A DNA stretch of 64,000 nucleotides, taken from contig JAOTOL010001639.1 in NCBI GenBank assembly GCA_034440575.1, positions 3,566,501-3,630,500 on the forward strand, read 5' to 3'. A program made the position numbers and the translations under genes. The first letter of the stretch is position 1, and each line of letters opens with the position of its first letter. This stretch comes from Imbricaverruca yamaguchii. Lineage: Eukaryota; Arthropoda; Thecostraca; Neoverrucidae. Under the pieces are notes generated by a model. That model made no database searches. It had not been told where the DNA came from and saw nothing but the letters and a program-made list of their open reading frames with translations. Below are positions 12,181 to 24,821 of this stretch, piece by piece.

Positions 12181-15100
12181 AATTGATCATCATTGAAGTT
12201 GTGATAATGTTAATTCATTTTTGTCTTGTATTTTTAGTAGAGCGCGTTTACTATATTATGTAGCGAGATTGGCCATAACAGTCATGACGCTATGTGCAGA
12301 GCGACGTGCCTTGTCAGTACAGTACTGCTAAAACCTTAACCCTCGACTCGCGAAGGGATCTTTGCCCCCCCCACCCAAGCTATTTCGCTCTTAATTGAGC
12401 TGGACACACAACAAGAAGCAGCTTAGTGTGTGACACAAATTCTGTCTATGACATCTCACATGACCTCGTGAGGCACAACCGTAGACTCTAAAGATGACTG
12501 TTCCAAGAATATTGAATATTTTCGGCTGAGGACTGTACTTTTGCAGAAGCATAGTTTGAGAAAAGAACTGCAACAATGTTGCCATAAAATTAAATACAAA
12601 ATCATGCAGTTTTTTAACGGATAGCATAGCATGATTGCTAAGGACTTCCGATGCACTTTCGTACCATGAATAATTTCGTAGGCACGCAAGAGTGACCACA
12701 ATGACTGCTTAGTGCACATCTGCACAAGCCGCAAGTGTAACACGTCACGTTCTCCCAGTCATGCAATTGCATTTATGGGTTTCTCTTGATCTGCAATTGT
12801 TGAATCGCATGTAAGTTTATTACCGTTTATACGTCCTTTGGAAGTAATACTTGCAGAATACTAGCATCCATTATTTGCATATTAATCGAGCGTACCGGCA
12901 ACATCACGTGATCCTCGTTTGTCGTTATCAGAGGGATGTGCATCTATTTTATTCATTTAGGGATAGACTTGTACCTTCAAATGTCGCCCTTGAACACAGC
13001 AATTTCAGCTTTTAGCATTGAACGCTACTGTCGGCACCCAAAATCGAGTTCGGTCTTTCCATTTCCTCGATGAATTTTCTCCGGGGAGTTCCAGAAATTG
13101 ACATCCTTGGTCACAAGCTTCCGGTCACGCAGCTGTAGCTGTACTTGGAAGTAAGCCATATCCTACCACACCGTCTGGAACCTTCTTCGCATCGTCTCCA
13201 CCACAATTTCACTGATTACCTGAAGACATCCCGGTCTCGCACCATTGCATTCATAGGAAGTTACTGTTCGGCCAAACAAAACTGATCTTTATTTTCGGTG
13301 TAAGATGACATGACTTCAAAATTAGCATACCGACGCATTAATTAGTAATAAAATGTCAAAGGGCTTCCCCAGCCTTTTGCTACGCGATCCACACTCCACC
13401 CTCCGTACATCAAGCCTCTAAATAATCTCCAACCTTCAGCTTCTGCAGCAGCGTTCAGTTTGCCATTTCGCATGTCCTCTTTGAGAAACTCATAATGCTG
13501 CTCCGATGACTTAAAGTGCAGCATGGCACATACCACCTCTTGAGAACACCCTGGACGCGTGTCTGTCGTGCACAGATATCAGGGTAGCCCAGGCGTTCTC
13601 GCCCGATCCAAACTCCGTGGCCATGCAGAGCATGCACGGCTACGGCGCACTGCCGGCCAAACTACTTTTGTCGCAAATTGTACATAATAATGCCTCATCT
13701 GAGTGGAACTCTTGTAATCTGGACGATAAAACGCCCGGCCAACATTTTAGCTCTCGCTTGGTGTGGGAAGTCGGCGGAATAGCGCTCATAATTTCTTGAT
13801 GGGGATCCCGTAGGCATTCATCGACCGGACAACGGCCGACCGGAGGCTGCGCCTCTGCAACTTGTGGCCGATGCATTTCACAATTCCTATATGGCGGACT
13901 GGCACTGTGGGATCATTCGTCCTAGATCTTGTGAAGAGCCGGCTCAATACTACCGAGTTCGTGTGTGCCTCAATTTCCGAGATCATTGTCAGCGGTTTCT
14001 CATGAGCAAAGCAAACCGACTTTTGATTATAGGATCAGCTGTGGCCCACTAACGTGGCATGGTGTTTCGTGGACCAACATAACTCTCGATTGATGACATT
14101 GCCGAACTGAGCATACATATATGCTATATAAGCTCAAGACAACCTGATAGGCGCTATTATCAAGGCTTTACGATTTTTATTAGCCAATGAATATTTCAAA
14201 GACAAACAATATCAATGCTGGAAATTTGCCGAATTAAGAAGTGCCATTTACTCCGTGTACATGAGCAGCAAAACTACCGAATACGATGCGATTAGGAAAG
14301 CTTGCGGAAATAATGCTGTTGTAAGCTGGTTTTCGCGAAGCAAAGCATGCGAAAAACTCAACGCAATATTACGCTTCGGTAGGTGGAAGTTTGCAAAAAG
14401 CGATGCACAAATAACGGTACAGCTGCATGAATCAAGACACTTCTAGAAGCTATCCTGTGCTAAGTTTTGAGTAAATTTAGGGTAGTTATGAAAACAAACG
14501 TTTTGTTTTTAATTATACTTGCAAACCTAGTGACGGAACACAAAAAATAATAAAATATGCACCAGCTGAAAGCGGCGCTGAGACGTCACGTTATTAGTGC
14601 GTGCCCCAATCGTGAGCTTTACGATGTGGTGGAGTGTTCAACTTGCGGATTTGTGACAGCATTTGAGTTTCCCTGATTTGTCTCTGGGATTGCGTTGTGA
14701 ACCTGATTTCCACCGTTTATTTGACTATTGCATAGTCTGGAACAATGCCGTCTGGAACAATGCAGCATTACATAGTCGGGTGCATGCACTGTAGAACATT
14801 GTCTGGTCCGGAAACAATGCATCATTTGATTCACGAAGAAGAAAGGGCTATGTTGTCATTGATAATGTGTCATTGGGTAGGTGAATCCTTCGAATTCACA
14901 AACTCCCTATACCTCTGCCCAACAACCTCTATCTACGTGGATAATTGATGATACATTGTGCCTCTATACATTGTTGCTCGAAGTAGGTGCATCAGAAGCG
15001 CAAAAATGTTCCAAACATTTGGAATTTTTCCCACATTGCAGCCGTCAAATTGCACAAAAAAACGATTGGGTGGCTGCCTTGCCCATATAAACGGGCCGAA

Positions 15101-15580
15101 CGATCTGAACTTTTGCGAATCCACCGGATCGGAAATTTCCGTTCACGGCTGCCCTGTTTATGTAAACGGGGTAATTATGCTGGGCTATCGTCCAATACTG
15201 CACTTTGGTGATTATTATTTGAATCTAAATACAAACACACACAATATTGCAGCTCACAGCTAGGATGAGGAATTCTGCCTAATTGTGATGCATTTCGTGG
15301 CCATGCGCAAAAAAAAACGCTGTGTACCACTCCCTAATATGTTTCCATATACTTATGCATCTATTTTCTCTTCTTCAAAACTTCAAATTTCCTCCCTCTG
15401 GAAAAAATACATTTCGGTTGAAGCTCCTCTGCTCCAGATATTGACGGCCCTAAGTGGATAATATTCTTCAGGTACGTTGAGCAAGACGCTATTTCTTAGT
15501 CAATTTAGCTATAGTTGTGCTGAATTCGTGCTCACTGAAACCAGGGTCATATCTAAGCGGAGCGGATTGCATGGACTCCC
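12181..15580. other. Unassigned DNA, small frames only
   Basis: AT-rich stretch. Minus-strand frames at 13342-13986 have ordinary amino-acid composition (for example SSEQHYEFLKEDMRNGKL) but break into three frames and match nothing I know. A TATATAAG stands at 14125-14132 without a supported gene. A short inexact duplication (GCTGCC...CATATAAACGGG) lies at 15072-15170. Confidence 0.4.
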
Positions 15581-15582
15581 CA

Positions 15583-15680
15583 GTACCTGATCAGGAAGCC
15601 GTATTGTATGGGCTGTGTATCCGGTACTTGACCAGGAAGCCCGCATTGCCTGTGCCCTGTACCCGGTACCTGTTTAGGAT
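15583..15680. repeat. Short tandem repeat, about 41-bp unit
   Basis: The start GTACYTG recurs at 15583, 15624 and 15666, with CAGGAAGCC shared by the first two units. Confidence 0.6.
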
Positions 15681-16324
15681 GTTCCATTTACACGGCACGA
15701 CTGAAACCGAAATGCTAGCGTACTGCCAATGTACCGACGCTACCGAGGCAGCTGAAAATATTTATTTCCGATTGCCAGCCGAACCTCGCCTACTTCAGCC
15801 ATGTGCGTTGTGTGGGACTCGTAGTCCTGCCCCTTACCGTTTCTAACCGCGGCGCACTGCCACTGGTTGGATGCTATGGCGCTAATGAAGAAAAACGAGT
15901 GGAACACTTCGTCTGCTTTCCGCTCAGGAAGAAAGAAGAGCCATCCATATATTAGCTGGTGCAAAAAGAACCTGGTTATAAATGACACATCATTCGCAAG
16001 ACGAAGCACATAACCTCGTCCGCTTCCACCAGTGGTTGCACCGCGGTGTTCAGAACTGCTCGACGCCGTCTTTAAAGCCACCGTATCAGAATATTGGATG
16101 GCTCTGTATCACCACAGAAATTACGAGGAAAAGACCGTCAACTGGTGGTGGAATGAAGGGACCTTCGGCTCTGACGACCGCCTGCGTTCTGATTTGGCCG
16201 CTGCAGCAACCTGGTGCGGAGATAACGACACCCTAGAAGCCGTGAGCTGCCAGCGTCGACATCCGTCAATTAATTCTCGAATGGTTTGCATAGCGTAAAT
16301 CTTTTGATCGCTGTGTCATAGCTG

Positions 16325-16565
16325 TGTGTCAATCTCGTTATCGCTGCATGACATACGCGTATCAAACTGGTGGGCGCCGTATCACATACGTATATCAATT
16401 TGAGGGCGCTATATCACAAATGTGCATTTATTTGGCGGGCACTGTATGACACACGTGCATCACTCTAGTGGTGGCTACTGCATCACAAACGTGCGTCAAT
16501 CCGGTGGGCGCTACGTCCCATATGTGCATCAATCTGGTGTGGGCACTGTGTGACAGACGTGTGCC
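16325..16565. repeat. Degenerate tandem repeat, about 38-bp unit
   Basis: Six or so copies of a unit containing GGTGGGCGC, a CACATACGTG-like core and ATCAAT. The copies are diverged. Confidence 0.75.
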
Positions 16566-17387
16566 CCCACTAAGAACGAGCTCCGGTAAACGATTGATGT
16601 TCCCAAACGACACAGACGTGCGGCGTTCGGCGGCGCCGGCGGCGCTCCCTCAGCGCGTGCCGTATTGTCTCGGACGAGCGACAAATCAAGCCGACTCGGC
16701 GAGCCTGCCCCAGTCATCGCCCTCCACACAACGGCCGATTGCTGGCGTTGTCGGCGGCCAGTCATAAAAAGCCGGCAGCAGAATCGATCAACTCCGGAGC
16801 AATTCGAATGATTTCTGATTAAATTTCCCGGATATGTATCCTTCTTTATAGAGGATTTTGTTCAGGAACGCCACATTTTCATATCATACTGTTAATTTGG
16901 GAGTTAGCTTTTCAGGTTGACTGCTAGATGTGATCAAATACGTCTAGATTATAGGAACTAATATTACATTACCCACTCCTGCATTTTATTCAGTACTTTC
17001 TTAGCAATCCACATAGATGTAGTTGGTATTTCTAATTAGCATTCCGAGGTCTGAAAAGGGCAGAGTAAAGAGAATATGCTGAATATACGTTGAATGATTA
17101 TCAACCTGAGGTTTTCCAGATTTATATGACAAAAGGACTCACTATTCTGACTATTTCACACCATAACTATTATGTGCTTTCATATAAATATTGACGGGAG
17201 TCATAAGAAACACACTGGAAGCTAACAAAATATTCAGTTTGTGATGCAGCTTTGAGAAAGCAATTTCTTCCGCTGCGTATCCAAATATATTAGTTCGTGC
17301 TATCTAGTAGGCTGCTATCTTTTGGCATCAAATTGGTTGCATCTGAATGTGGTAGAATGTGAATTACGTGGTCTTTATGTCCTATGA
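16566..17387. other. Unassigned AT-rich spacer
   Basis: No exon or repeat structure is supported. Confidence 0.4.
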
Positions 17388-17605
17388 GATACACCCAGAG
17401 GCGCGCCCAAGAGGTGCTGAAGCTCAAGCCTATCCCACTATCATTAGCAATAAAAATGTGCTAGATAAAAAAAGAGGTTAGGAGATTTTCACCTCACAAA
17501 ACTAGAAATTTTCCACGCGCATCGCGCGACAAAAGCGGCCGCTATCTCATGACATTTTTTCGGTCGCCTTAAGAGGAAAATCCTAGCTGCACCCCTGGAT
17601 GTACC
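17388..17605. mobile_element. 202-bp hAT-type MITE
   Basis: The element at 17396-17597 begins CAGAGGCG and ends CACCCCTG, so both ends start CAGRGG-G when read inward. Flanking octamers GATACACC (17388-17395) and GATGTACC (17598-17605) match at 6 of 8 positions, as expected for an old 8-bp target duplication. There is no coding capacity. The inverted repeats are short and imperfect, so the call rests mainly on termini plus flanks. Confidence 0.5.
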
Positions 17606-19200
17606 TGTGCATCAGAAACGATCCTTGTTATTTAGGCCTGCTGAAGCCATGGTGCAGTCTGGCTGACATAACTCGAAAAGTGCTTTGCCAATATATGCGC
17701 ATGTGTGGTGCTTTTCCTTCACTCCATTGATGTAGAATTTCAGGATGGATACGAGGTGTAGAGCAAAGGAAATCAGATGAGTTAGGAAGAATAAGTCTTC
17801 TATTTATTATCAATCTCTATTAATTATGCATAGTAGATAATTCGCCTTCGGATGGCCTCGAGACACCGACAGCGATCGTGGCTGCCGATGTTGTATGTGC
17901 TGACGTCCATTTCGCGGTGTGATCGAATAAATAAGTAAATCCAATTCGAGAGGAATGAGAAAAACAAGCTTGAAATGTCCGTTTCTAGTCATCTCACGGA
18001 ACGGTTCTGAGGTCGTGCTTGACCGCTTGTCAGTCTCCCTACACCTGCACCCCATGTACATAAGGCGCGGCCACATGACATGCCGAAAGGGCTGAAGACA
18101 GCTCTGACGTCAGAAAGCGAAGTCATGCCTTGGCATAGCCACCCGCGGACCCAGACATCCGCTTAAAAGTAAATGTTTGTCGGTGGCCGAAGTGCTTGGG
18201 GCACTGGTCGATCTTCATTCACCACGCACCGTGGGAAACACTGGCGTAGTTACTGACAACTGCTGAGTAGGTGCGTGAGAGGAAATGTCTTCCCACGGTC
18301 AGAATGTACCTCGACACCTAGCACAATTGAAGCAGATGCACCTCCGAAATGGTCGACGTGTCGGATTTTGGCTATGAAAACAGTTTCACCTGATTTAAAA
18401 AGAAAACCCAAACTCGCAGCAAAGAGAAACTCATTAGTTTGCGGCGAACGCATCATCGTTGCTTTGGCCCAAGTTCGCACTTGATACAGACACCCAGAAA
18501 AGACACCGTACGTATCCTGAGCGCACAATGCCGATGTTTTTTCTTCTTTTAAATCCAGGGATGATTCTTCTCACACCGTCTGGACATTTGCGTCGGACGG
18601 TGTTGCTTTCTGCGCGCCGGCGGTAAAACACCTGCCACTGGCACGCGCCACCCTCCGCCCACTACCTTCTCAGAGCACAGCCTTCAAGACCAGGCTGCGG
18701 AGAAAGGGCCGCGCTGCAGCAGCTGACAGACACGACACTATCTTCCACTCCCACATGCGGCGACTGTCTTCCCGCCCGCCGCCCGCTCTGCCGCGGAAAA
18801 CATCGCCTCCGAGCTCGTCTGGCGGCCTTTTGGGGCGGCTTGCGGTCTGCCTTTGATGCCAAACGCAATTAGTGGAAGAGAATGATGTGGAATGGTGGAT
18901 TGCTGTAAGTAGAGATGAAATGTGTGTGTCTAGAGAAGTTTCTAGAGTGGTTCGAGAGACGATTGAGTTGCATATATTGCGAAATACATTTTTGTAAAAA
19001 TGTGTGTACTGTACTTGTCTAGCTGCGAGTTAAAATGAACATTGAGGTAGCATAGTCATGTGGTATTTGTATTGCAGAATGCGATCGAGCATTTCACGTA
19101 CACAAGTCCATACCATTCAGAATGCAGGAGCGAATCTAGGATTGCCATGGGGTACACATGTCCGGAGGGGAGCCGTTGTGAAAGTACTTGGGCATTTGCC
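17606..19200. other. Unassigned DNA with a GC-rich block
   Basis: The part at 18600-18860 is notably GC-rich, while its surroundings are AT-rich. I could not find a convincing exon. A frame at 18250-18530 has a faint transposase-like phrase, discussed under rejected items. Confidence 0.35.
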
Positions 19201-19345
19201 TTCCGAAGGCACCTCTGGCTGAGGAATTCGAGAGGGTTCATTCGTGTTTTCCCGGAGGGGCGCCTATCTGGGAACCTTTTCATCTCAGAGGGAGCCTCTG
19301 GTTGAAAAATTCCAGGGGGCGTACTCGAGCATTTCTAAACGGGCG
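19201..19345. repeat. Inexact duplication, about 82-bp spacing
   Basis: CCTCTGGCTGAGGAATTC near 19212 and CCTCTGGTTGAAAAATTCC near 19294, with similar flanks. Confidence 0.45.
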
Positions 19346-19578
19346 TCTTTTGCAGGCTGGAAGCGCGCCTACTTTCCATTGCGGGGTGGGGCATGACTCC
19401 AGCTCCATTGAATCCACCTCTGTTGTAATGACCTAGCGAAAAAAGGATGCATTGACGAAGAATGAAAGCGAGACATGTTCTAGCCATTAAGGTGCGGGTG
19501 ACTCATAGCACATATCAGCTTTATTTATCATCATTTGTGTTGATGAAACTAAGTTGAATACCTGTTAAACAAAGTTTA

Positions 19579-19612
19579 ACAGCTCTTTTGGCATTTAAGT
19601 CAAAAGAGCTGT
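19579..19612. repeat. Perfect 12-bp-stem hairpin
   Basis: ACAGCTCTTTTG, a 10-base loop, then CAAAAGAGCTGT. Confidence 0.85.
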
Positions 19613-20756
19613 AATGTAACAGAGATGTCTGTCGTATTGATTAACACCGCTTAGCAAATCCATGCACCGAAATTGAGCCCATGTCCATTTCCTATCAAAC
19701 CGCACTTCTGGAACTTAACTCACATTCCATTATGCAATATTTGATTCGATTGGATAGCTGCAAGATGTATGTGGGATCAGAAAACAGTTGTTCGGATAGC
19801 AAGGATTTTTATATATAAGCAGGCGGATCTCTCTTCATCTCATGTATTGGCTTCCATATGTATGTACCATCAGCCAAGAGTAATAAGTACTTCCCATGCA
19901 AACACTTTCTTCTTGCTGTTCTCATGATCTTCAGCACAAAAGCGAGCAGAACATCAGAATACTAAATTGCAGCGAGACCGAACTAAAACCATTTGACGCC
20001 TCGATTATTGACTATGGCCAGGGGTGTTATATCAAGCCATGTTTCGTTATCAATCAGTCGATTCACGGATGTTTTGTCATTGCACCGTACCACAATTGTT
20101 GCACCCGTGTATGTGTGGCCGATATGTGTGGTGCGATAGGTGATGCCGGCTAATGACAGGGCCGAGCCAACTCCCTCCCCATGGTCCCCTCTCGTGCGCG
20201 CAGCTGGGCTAAGACGCGACTGGACGGTCTAGGGGGCAAGATGCAGCCGAGCAGATAAAGGTGAGCAGAAGGGTAGACGCTGGACGGTTGATAGTCACGG
20301 ATGCCTGCATAGACTTGGAGACACGGACTGTGGGCACAGTGGAAACTGCTGTCTCAAGTGTTTTCCCCGTTGTGTAATTATCAGCCCAGTTAGCACAATG
20401 GCGCTACGGCTGTTGAATTCGAGGTTTTGTCGGAATTGAGAGCCAGCTACCGCACGATCGAGGGAAACCCTAGACTATCGCTGCCAGGCGACACGAACAG
20501 TGCGCAATTATACAGTACGCAGTGGTAAAGAGGTGTCACTGTCTCTGTGACCCCATATCAAACTCTAGGCGCTCAACATGGCTCGAGCTGGAATACTGCC
20601 GTCGGTGGGTCAATCTTATCGAGTGCAAGTCTCGACAACTAATGGCTCATCACACTAAGAGTTCAGAGTGCTCGGATGAAAGTTATAGATGCTAAGGCAT
20701 AATTTACTGGCACTGAAGCAGCCAAACTACCGAAAGTAGGTTACACTCAGGCATGT
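19613..20756. other. Unassigned spacer
   Basis: A TATATAAG at 19812-19819 and a GATAAAG/GTGAGC sequence near 20256 are the only signal-like motifs. No gene can be attached to them. Confidence 0.4.
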
Positions 20757-20782
20757 GGAACCCCAAGAGGATGCCCCACTGT

Positions 20783-20945
20783 CGTGAAAGGACGCTCCCG
20801 TAGCCGTGATAGGATGGCCTCACAGCTGTGAGAGGACGTTCTCACAATCGTGAGAGGACGCCCTCACAGCCGTGAGAGGATGCTCCCACAGCTGTGAGAG
20901 GACGTTCCCGCAGCCTTGAAAGGACGCCATCACATCTGAGGCATT
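20783..20945. repeat. Quasi-palindromic 22-bp tandem repeat, left terminus
   Basis: Seven or so units of the type CGTGAGAGGACGCCCTCACAGC. GTGAG at one side pairs with CTCAC at the other, so every unit can fold. Similar units form the right terminus. Confidence 0.85.
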
Positions 20946-21273
20946 CCATGGTAAGTCAATTGGTGGGTGCCGTCCGACCATTTTTTACTTTCTTGAAAAG
21001 TTGTGTGCCTGGGCTTTCAAGGGCGAACAACTCATTTGTGATGAAAACAAAATTCCAAATAAAATTCCAAGGTACAGTCTTGGCAAATTTCCCAATGTCA
21101 GTGAGGAGGCCTAACTTTGACGATCTATAACTCCGAATCTAAGAAAGCTATCTCATTGAACTTTTTTGGTTGAATTGGGATGAATCAAGGAACAAGTTGG
21201 CTATCTCGGATTTGTGATTTTCAATTCATTAGGTCACGTGACCTCGTGACCAATCTTTTGCGGCGTGACCTTG

Positions 21274-23263
21274 GCCTTTTGCAGGGGCGGTCCGAGTCAT
21301 CGAAATCGGGTGAGGTAGTCAGCACTGCACTCCCCAAAAAAACGTCGGATTTCGACCACTCTGTTTTTCGGTTCCCTAATTCGGAACTTGTTTGGTACTT
21401 ATACTTCGCACACAAAAATGTCCATGCAATTGTGCTTTAAGGTATTTTTGGACTCTTAGATTTTCATCAATATACAAAGTGATGAAGCTAGTGTGACCAC
21501 TAATTTTCTCTCCAAATGCTTGCTTTTCAGCTGGCAAGCAAAATAACACAAAGAAAGTGGCTTTGAGTTAGGTAACATGGGGTAAAAATAAGGTGCACAA
21601 TAAAATGTAATGTGTTTAATTCCTAGTCTAGTCTAACATTAATGAAAAAAATGGAACATAATTTCCCACAAAAAAGAAAATTATTTTTTTTCTTCAATAG
21701 TGACAACATATCCAACGGATCACTTTTTAATGAAAAAAATAAAACCTTCCAAATGACCCCTTTGTTTGCTTTCTGGAGGTAACATGACATGTGTAAAACA
21801 TGTCCTGTGAATACCTTAAAGCACAATAATAAGATGTGTTCCACGAATTATTAGCAGCTTTCCCCAAAATGAACATGGCTACAATTGCCCATCCCACACA
21901 AACACAGCACATCGGGGAGAGGAATTTAAGAATAACCACATCATTTTTTTGGCCAGGCAAAAACTATATATTTGCTAGACCTGAAAATGCATTGGTTCAT
22001 ACACTAAGGATCCACGTTTATAGTAAGATACAAATGTAAGTTTGTTCAGGGTTTCAGAGTCCATAAAAAATATCATGGATCATTGTAATTGAAAAAAGCA
22101 CCAACAAAATTTCCACATGTGTCAACCAATTATTCAATTTAGTCATAGCTGGTCACATTTAGAGGTTCCCAACATTTCCTTCCACTCTCCCTACCAAACG
22201 TCCTTGGCACTTGCAGGGCTGGAGATCTCTCACAAAGTCATGGGATCCAAGTTCATATTTTCAAAGCATATTTTTGCAGTGCATATGAAAAATGACAAAC
22301 TAAGATTAGCAGGATACCAAACCAGGAGGTCCAGACCACATACCAACTCCAAGCATGGGCACTTGGTTACCAACTATGAGGAACATGAACAATATTATAA
22401 GCCCAAAAATCAGACCAAACATTTGGTCAGACTAAGCTGGTTTCCAACTAGGAACAGTTCAACATACCAGTACAAATTGGATGCATTGGAAGATCCAGAG
22501 CTGGTTTTGAGTTGCTTAGCGGTGCCAAGCAAAACTAATTATCAGATTTGTTTTAATATTTTCTATAAGTTTCTAACCCCTTGAATTTGGCATCAAATGC
22601 TTCTAGTTTTGCATACATTGTATACCATAGACCAATTCTGCTGCAAAGCAGGCTGTTGAAGGGGGGATAGCTGAGAAGGACCACATCAAAGCCCAGTCTT
22701 AGCCCACCGTTCCTGAACGCTTTTAGTTGAGCAGAATTTATCGCCTCACCTATCTATGTAGGTAGGAAACTTGTACCAACCCCACAGTGTCGCACAATTA
22801 ATTAATTTCATGAATCAATGGGAACTTTTTGTGTCAAGCATCTTCCGATGTAGCCCGAAAGTCAACTTGAAAACAATTTCATCTGACGGTGCAATGCACT
22901 CCGCAGAAACGTTTTAGTTTATCTTGCGAAGGCTGCTTTTTCTTTTGTTCTTTTTTAGCCCTACGCTTCGTATGAAACGAAAGTGCGTAATATGGCGACA
23001 GTTGGATTAAGGTTGGCCTCACTCACAAGTACTTCAGATTAATGATAGAGCTGTTCCAAATTGAATATGTAAATCTTAATTTAAATTTTCACGATAACTG
23101 CGAATCACCAATGAACGTTTTATGTCAACTTGTTAATTTTGTGATTTTCCAATGGATAAGAGCATCGCTATGTACGAAATTAACATAAGAAAGATCTTTC
23201 AGCTGTGCTGAAGTGAGGCACTGCCTGAAGTGCCTTAGTGGGCGGACCGCCCCTGGCCTTTTG
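21274..23263. mobile_element. Nested hAT-superfamily element with 8-bp target duplication
   Basis: The element at 21282-23255 (1,974 bp) has perfect 13-bp terminal inverted repeats, CAGGGGCGGTCCG at the left and its complement at the right. It is flanked by identical octamers GCCTTTTG at 21274-21281 and 23256-23263. CAG-type ends plus an 8-bp duplication identify the hAT superfamily. Removing the element and one octamer restores continuous homology between the left and right arms of the surrounding inverted-repeat element, which confirms the insertion. The interior is AT-rich and shows no recognisable hAT transposase or dimerisation domain, so it is a non-autonomous copy. Confidence 0.92.
22117..22584 (+). 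CDS. Unrecognised open frame inside the hAT element
   Basis: A frame of 155 codons in AT-rich DNA. Composition is basic and rich in Ser, Tyr and Asn. It has no catalytic motif of hAT transposases, no BED finger and no splice context that I can see. It may be a chance frame. Its only notable property is position, fully inside the nested element. Confidence 0.2.
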   Translation: MCQPIIQFSHSWSHLEVPNISFHSPYQTSLALAGLEISHKVMGSKFIFSKHIFAVHMKNDKLRLAGYQTRRSRPHTNSKHGHLVTNYEEHEQYYKPKNQTKHLVRLSWFPTRNSSTYQYKLDALEDPELVLSCLAVPSKTNYQICFNIFYKFLTP

Positions 23264-23738
23264 GCTGCCGAGATTATAACTTTCGTCTGATGATGCTTTG
23301 AGCCCCATTCAGGTCTTGGGGTCAAATAAATACATAAAATAACAACGTGGGGTTCGACCTGTGAAAAGTACTTTTGGGAATCGCAATGCTGAAACAACAC
23401 GCTGGTTGGGCCCCCTGTCCGTCGATAACTTCGCATCTATCTGGCATACGGTTTCGAGATGGTCCAGAGTGGCTCTCGACGACGAAACCTGTCGGTTGGT
23501 GCCTGTTATGCTGGCATCAGGTCATAAGGTGACATTGACATTAGGTGTTCAAGGCCATTGGATCTACGGTCAAGAATTAATTTCTGGCTAAAACTGTATC
23601 CCTAAATGAGGTAAACAGCTGAACTAAATGCTATTGTGTTCGTCACATCGAAACGGTTACAGTGATACGTGGGATGACTCCGAAGGGTCAAGTTAGGTCA
23701 CGTGACCTGAAGGCAGGTCACCGATACAATTACAGGTG

Positions 23739-23949
23739 CCTATTGATATATGTATATATATACCTATCGATAGAAGAACACGACACCAGCGTACCAACAT
23801 ATTATTTCAACGCTTTGGCATGTTTGACGACCTTGTGTTCTTGTACCGATTGCATGATTATACGTAAAATGGCAGGTGCCTATTGACATATTCCTATCGA
23901 TAGAATACGACACCAGCGCACCAACAGATCTCGTCAACACCTGGACATG
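23739..23949. repeat. Duplicated 3' end of the central gene, with CTATCGATAG palindromes
   Basis: GGTGCCTATTGA, CCTATCGATAGAA and CGACACCAGCG occur at 23742-23795 and again at 23876-23925. The duplicated part covers the last ~25 codons of the minus-strand frame (ending GVVFYR). Confidence 0.75.
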
Positions 23950-24250
23950 CTTGCCAGTCTTGTCTTCTGAGAGGACGTGGATCCGCATTATTTTCTGACT
24001 CACATGGCAGAACCTGTGGTGCTTTCTTGTTCCCTTGATCGGTCACGGCTTTGGTGAAGCGGCCATTCAGCTCATGCTCAGCCTTCTGCACTTCCTCTTT
24101 TGTGACATAGAAAAACTTGATCTTTGTCACAAGCTGCCCGGCGAGAAATCGGTACATGTCCTCTGGTGTGAGGATTTGATCTTTTACCGGGCGCCGCAGG
24201 CTCTCGAGGTACGTGGCGTGTTTCACGGTGCCGCCTATGCCATCGCACGC
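23894..24250 (-). CDS. Central open frame of the inverted-repeat element, possible transposase C-terminus
   Basis: About 118 codons, read from 24250 downward. It begins CDGIGGTVKHATYLESL just inside the right arm, followed by QILTPEDMYRFLA, KIKFFYVTKEEVQKAE and a basic region, and ends GVVFYR. I recall a D-G-x-G-G-x-V-K signature near the C-termini of several transposon-encoded proteins, but I cannot name the family with certainty. Its position in the centre of a long inverted repeat supports a transposon origin. No start codon is seen at the conserved part. It may be a terminal exon whose upstream part was lost when the arms formed. Its 3' end is duplicated downstream. Confidence 0.5.
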   Translation of the reverse strand, partial: ACDGIGGTVKHATYLESLRRPVKDQILTPEDMYRFLAGQLVTKIKFFYVTKEEVQKAEHELNGRFTKAVTDQGNKKAPQVLPCESENNADPRPLRRQDWQACPGVDEICWCAGVVFYR

Positions 24251-24442
24251 TCTCTGACCTGATCTCAGGTCACGTGATCTAACTTGACCTATCGGGGTCA
24301 TCCCACGTATCACTGTAACCGTTTCGATGTGACGAACACAATAGCATTGAGTTAAGCTGCTTAGCTCATTTAGGGATACAGCTTTAGCCAGAAATAAATT
24401 CGTGACCTCAGATCCAATGACCTTGAATACCTAATGTCAACG

Positions 24443-24468
24443 TCAGACAGACAGACAGACAGACAGAC
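24443..24468. repeat. (CAGA)n microsatellite
   Basis: Six units in the right arm, absent from the left arm. Confidence 0.95.
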
Positions 24469-24747
24469 TTGATTGAGGTCATCCACAATTGACTTGTGGC
24501 TATTACGACATCGCGTCAAATAGATAAAACAACACAGCACAAAAGGTAAAAAAGAGGGTCAAAATCACAGAATACAAGTTAAACTATAAAAAATATATAA
24601 GGTTTCGTCGTCGGGAGCCACTCTGGATCACTTCGACACCGCATGCCAACTAGATGCGAAGTTATCGGCGGGCATGGGTCCCAAACAGCGTGCTGTGTCA
24701 ACATTGTAAGCCCCAAAAGTGTTTTTTGCAGGTCGAACCTCACGTTT

Positions 24748-24748
<1 letters not shown>

Positions 24749-24817
<69 letters not shown>
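24749..24817. repeat. (TA)n microsatellite
   Basis: A pure TA array of about 69 bp in the right arm, where the left arm has only AAATAAATACATAAAAT. Confidence 0.97.

Positions 24818-24821
<4 letters not shown>

Noticed and set aside
14125..14132. TATATAAG as core promoter (also 19812-19819 and 39687-39694)
   Set aside because: An eight-base match in AT-rich DNA is expected by chance, and no gene follows at a suitable distance.
18250..18530. Minus-strand phrase HVDHFGGAS reminiscent of Tc1-like transposases
   Set aside because: Neighbouring motifs of the family (catalytic D with WxQD-type context) could not be found in any frame. One short phrase is not enough.
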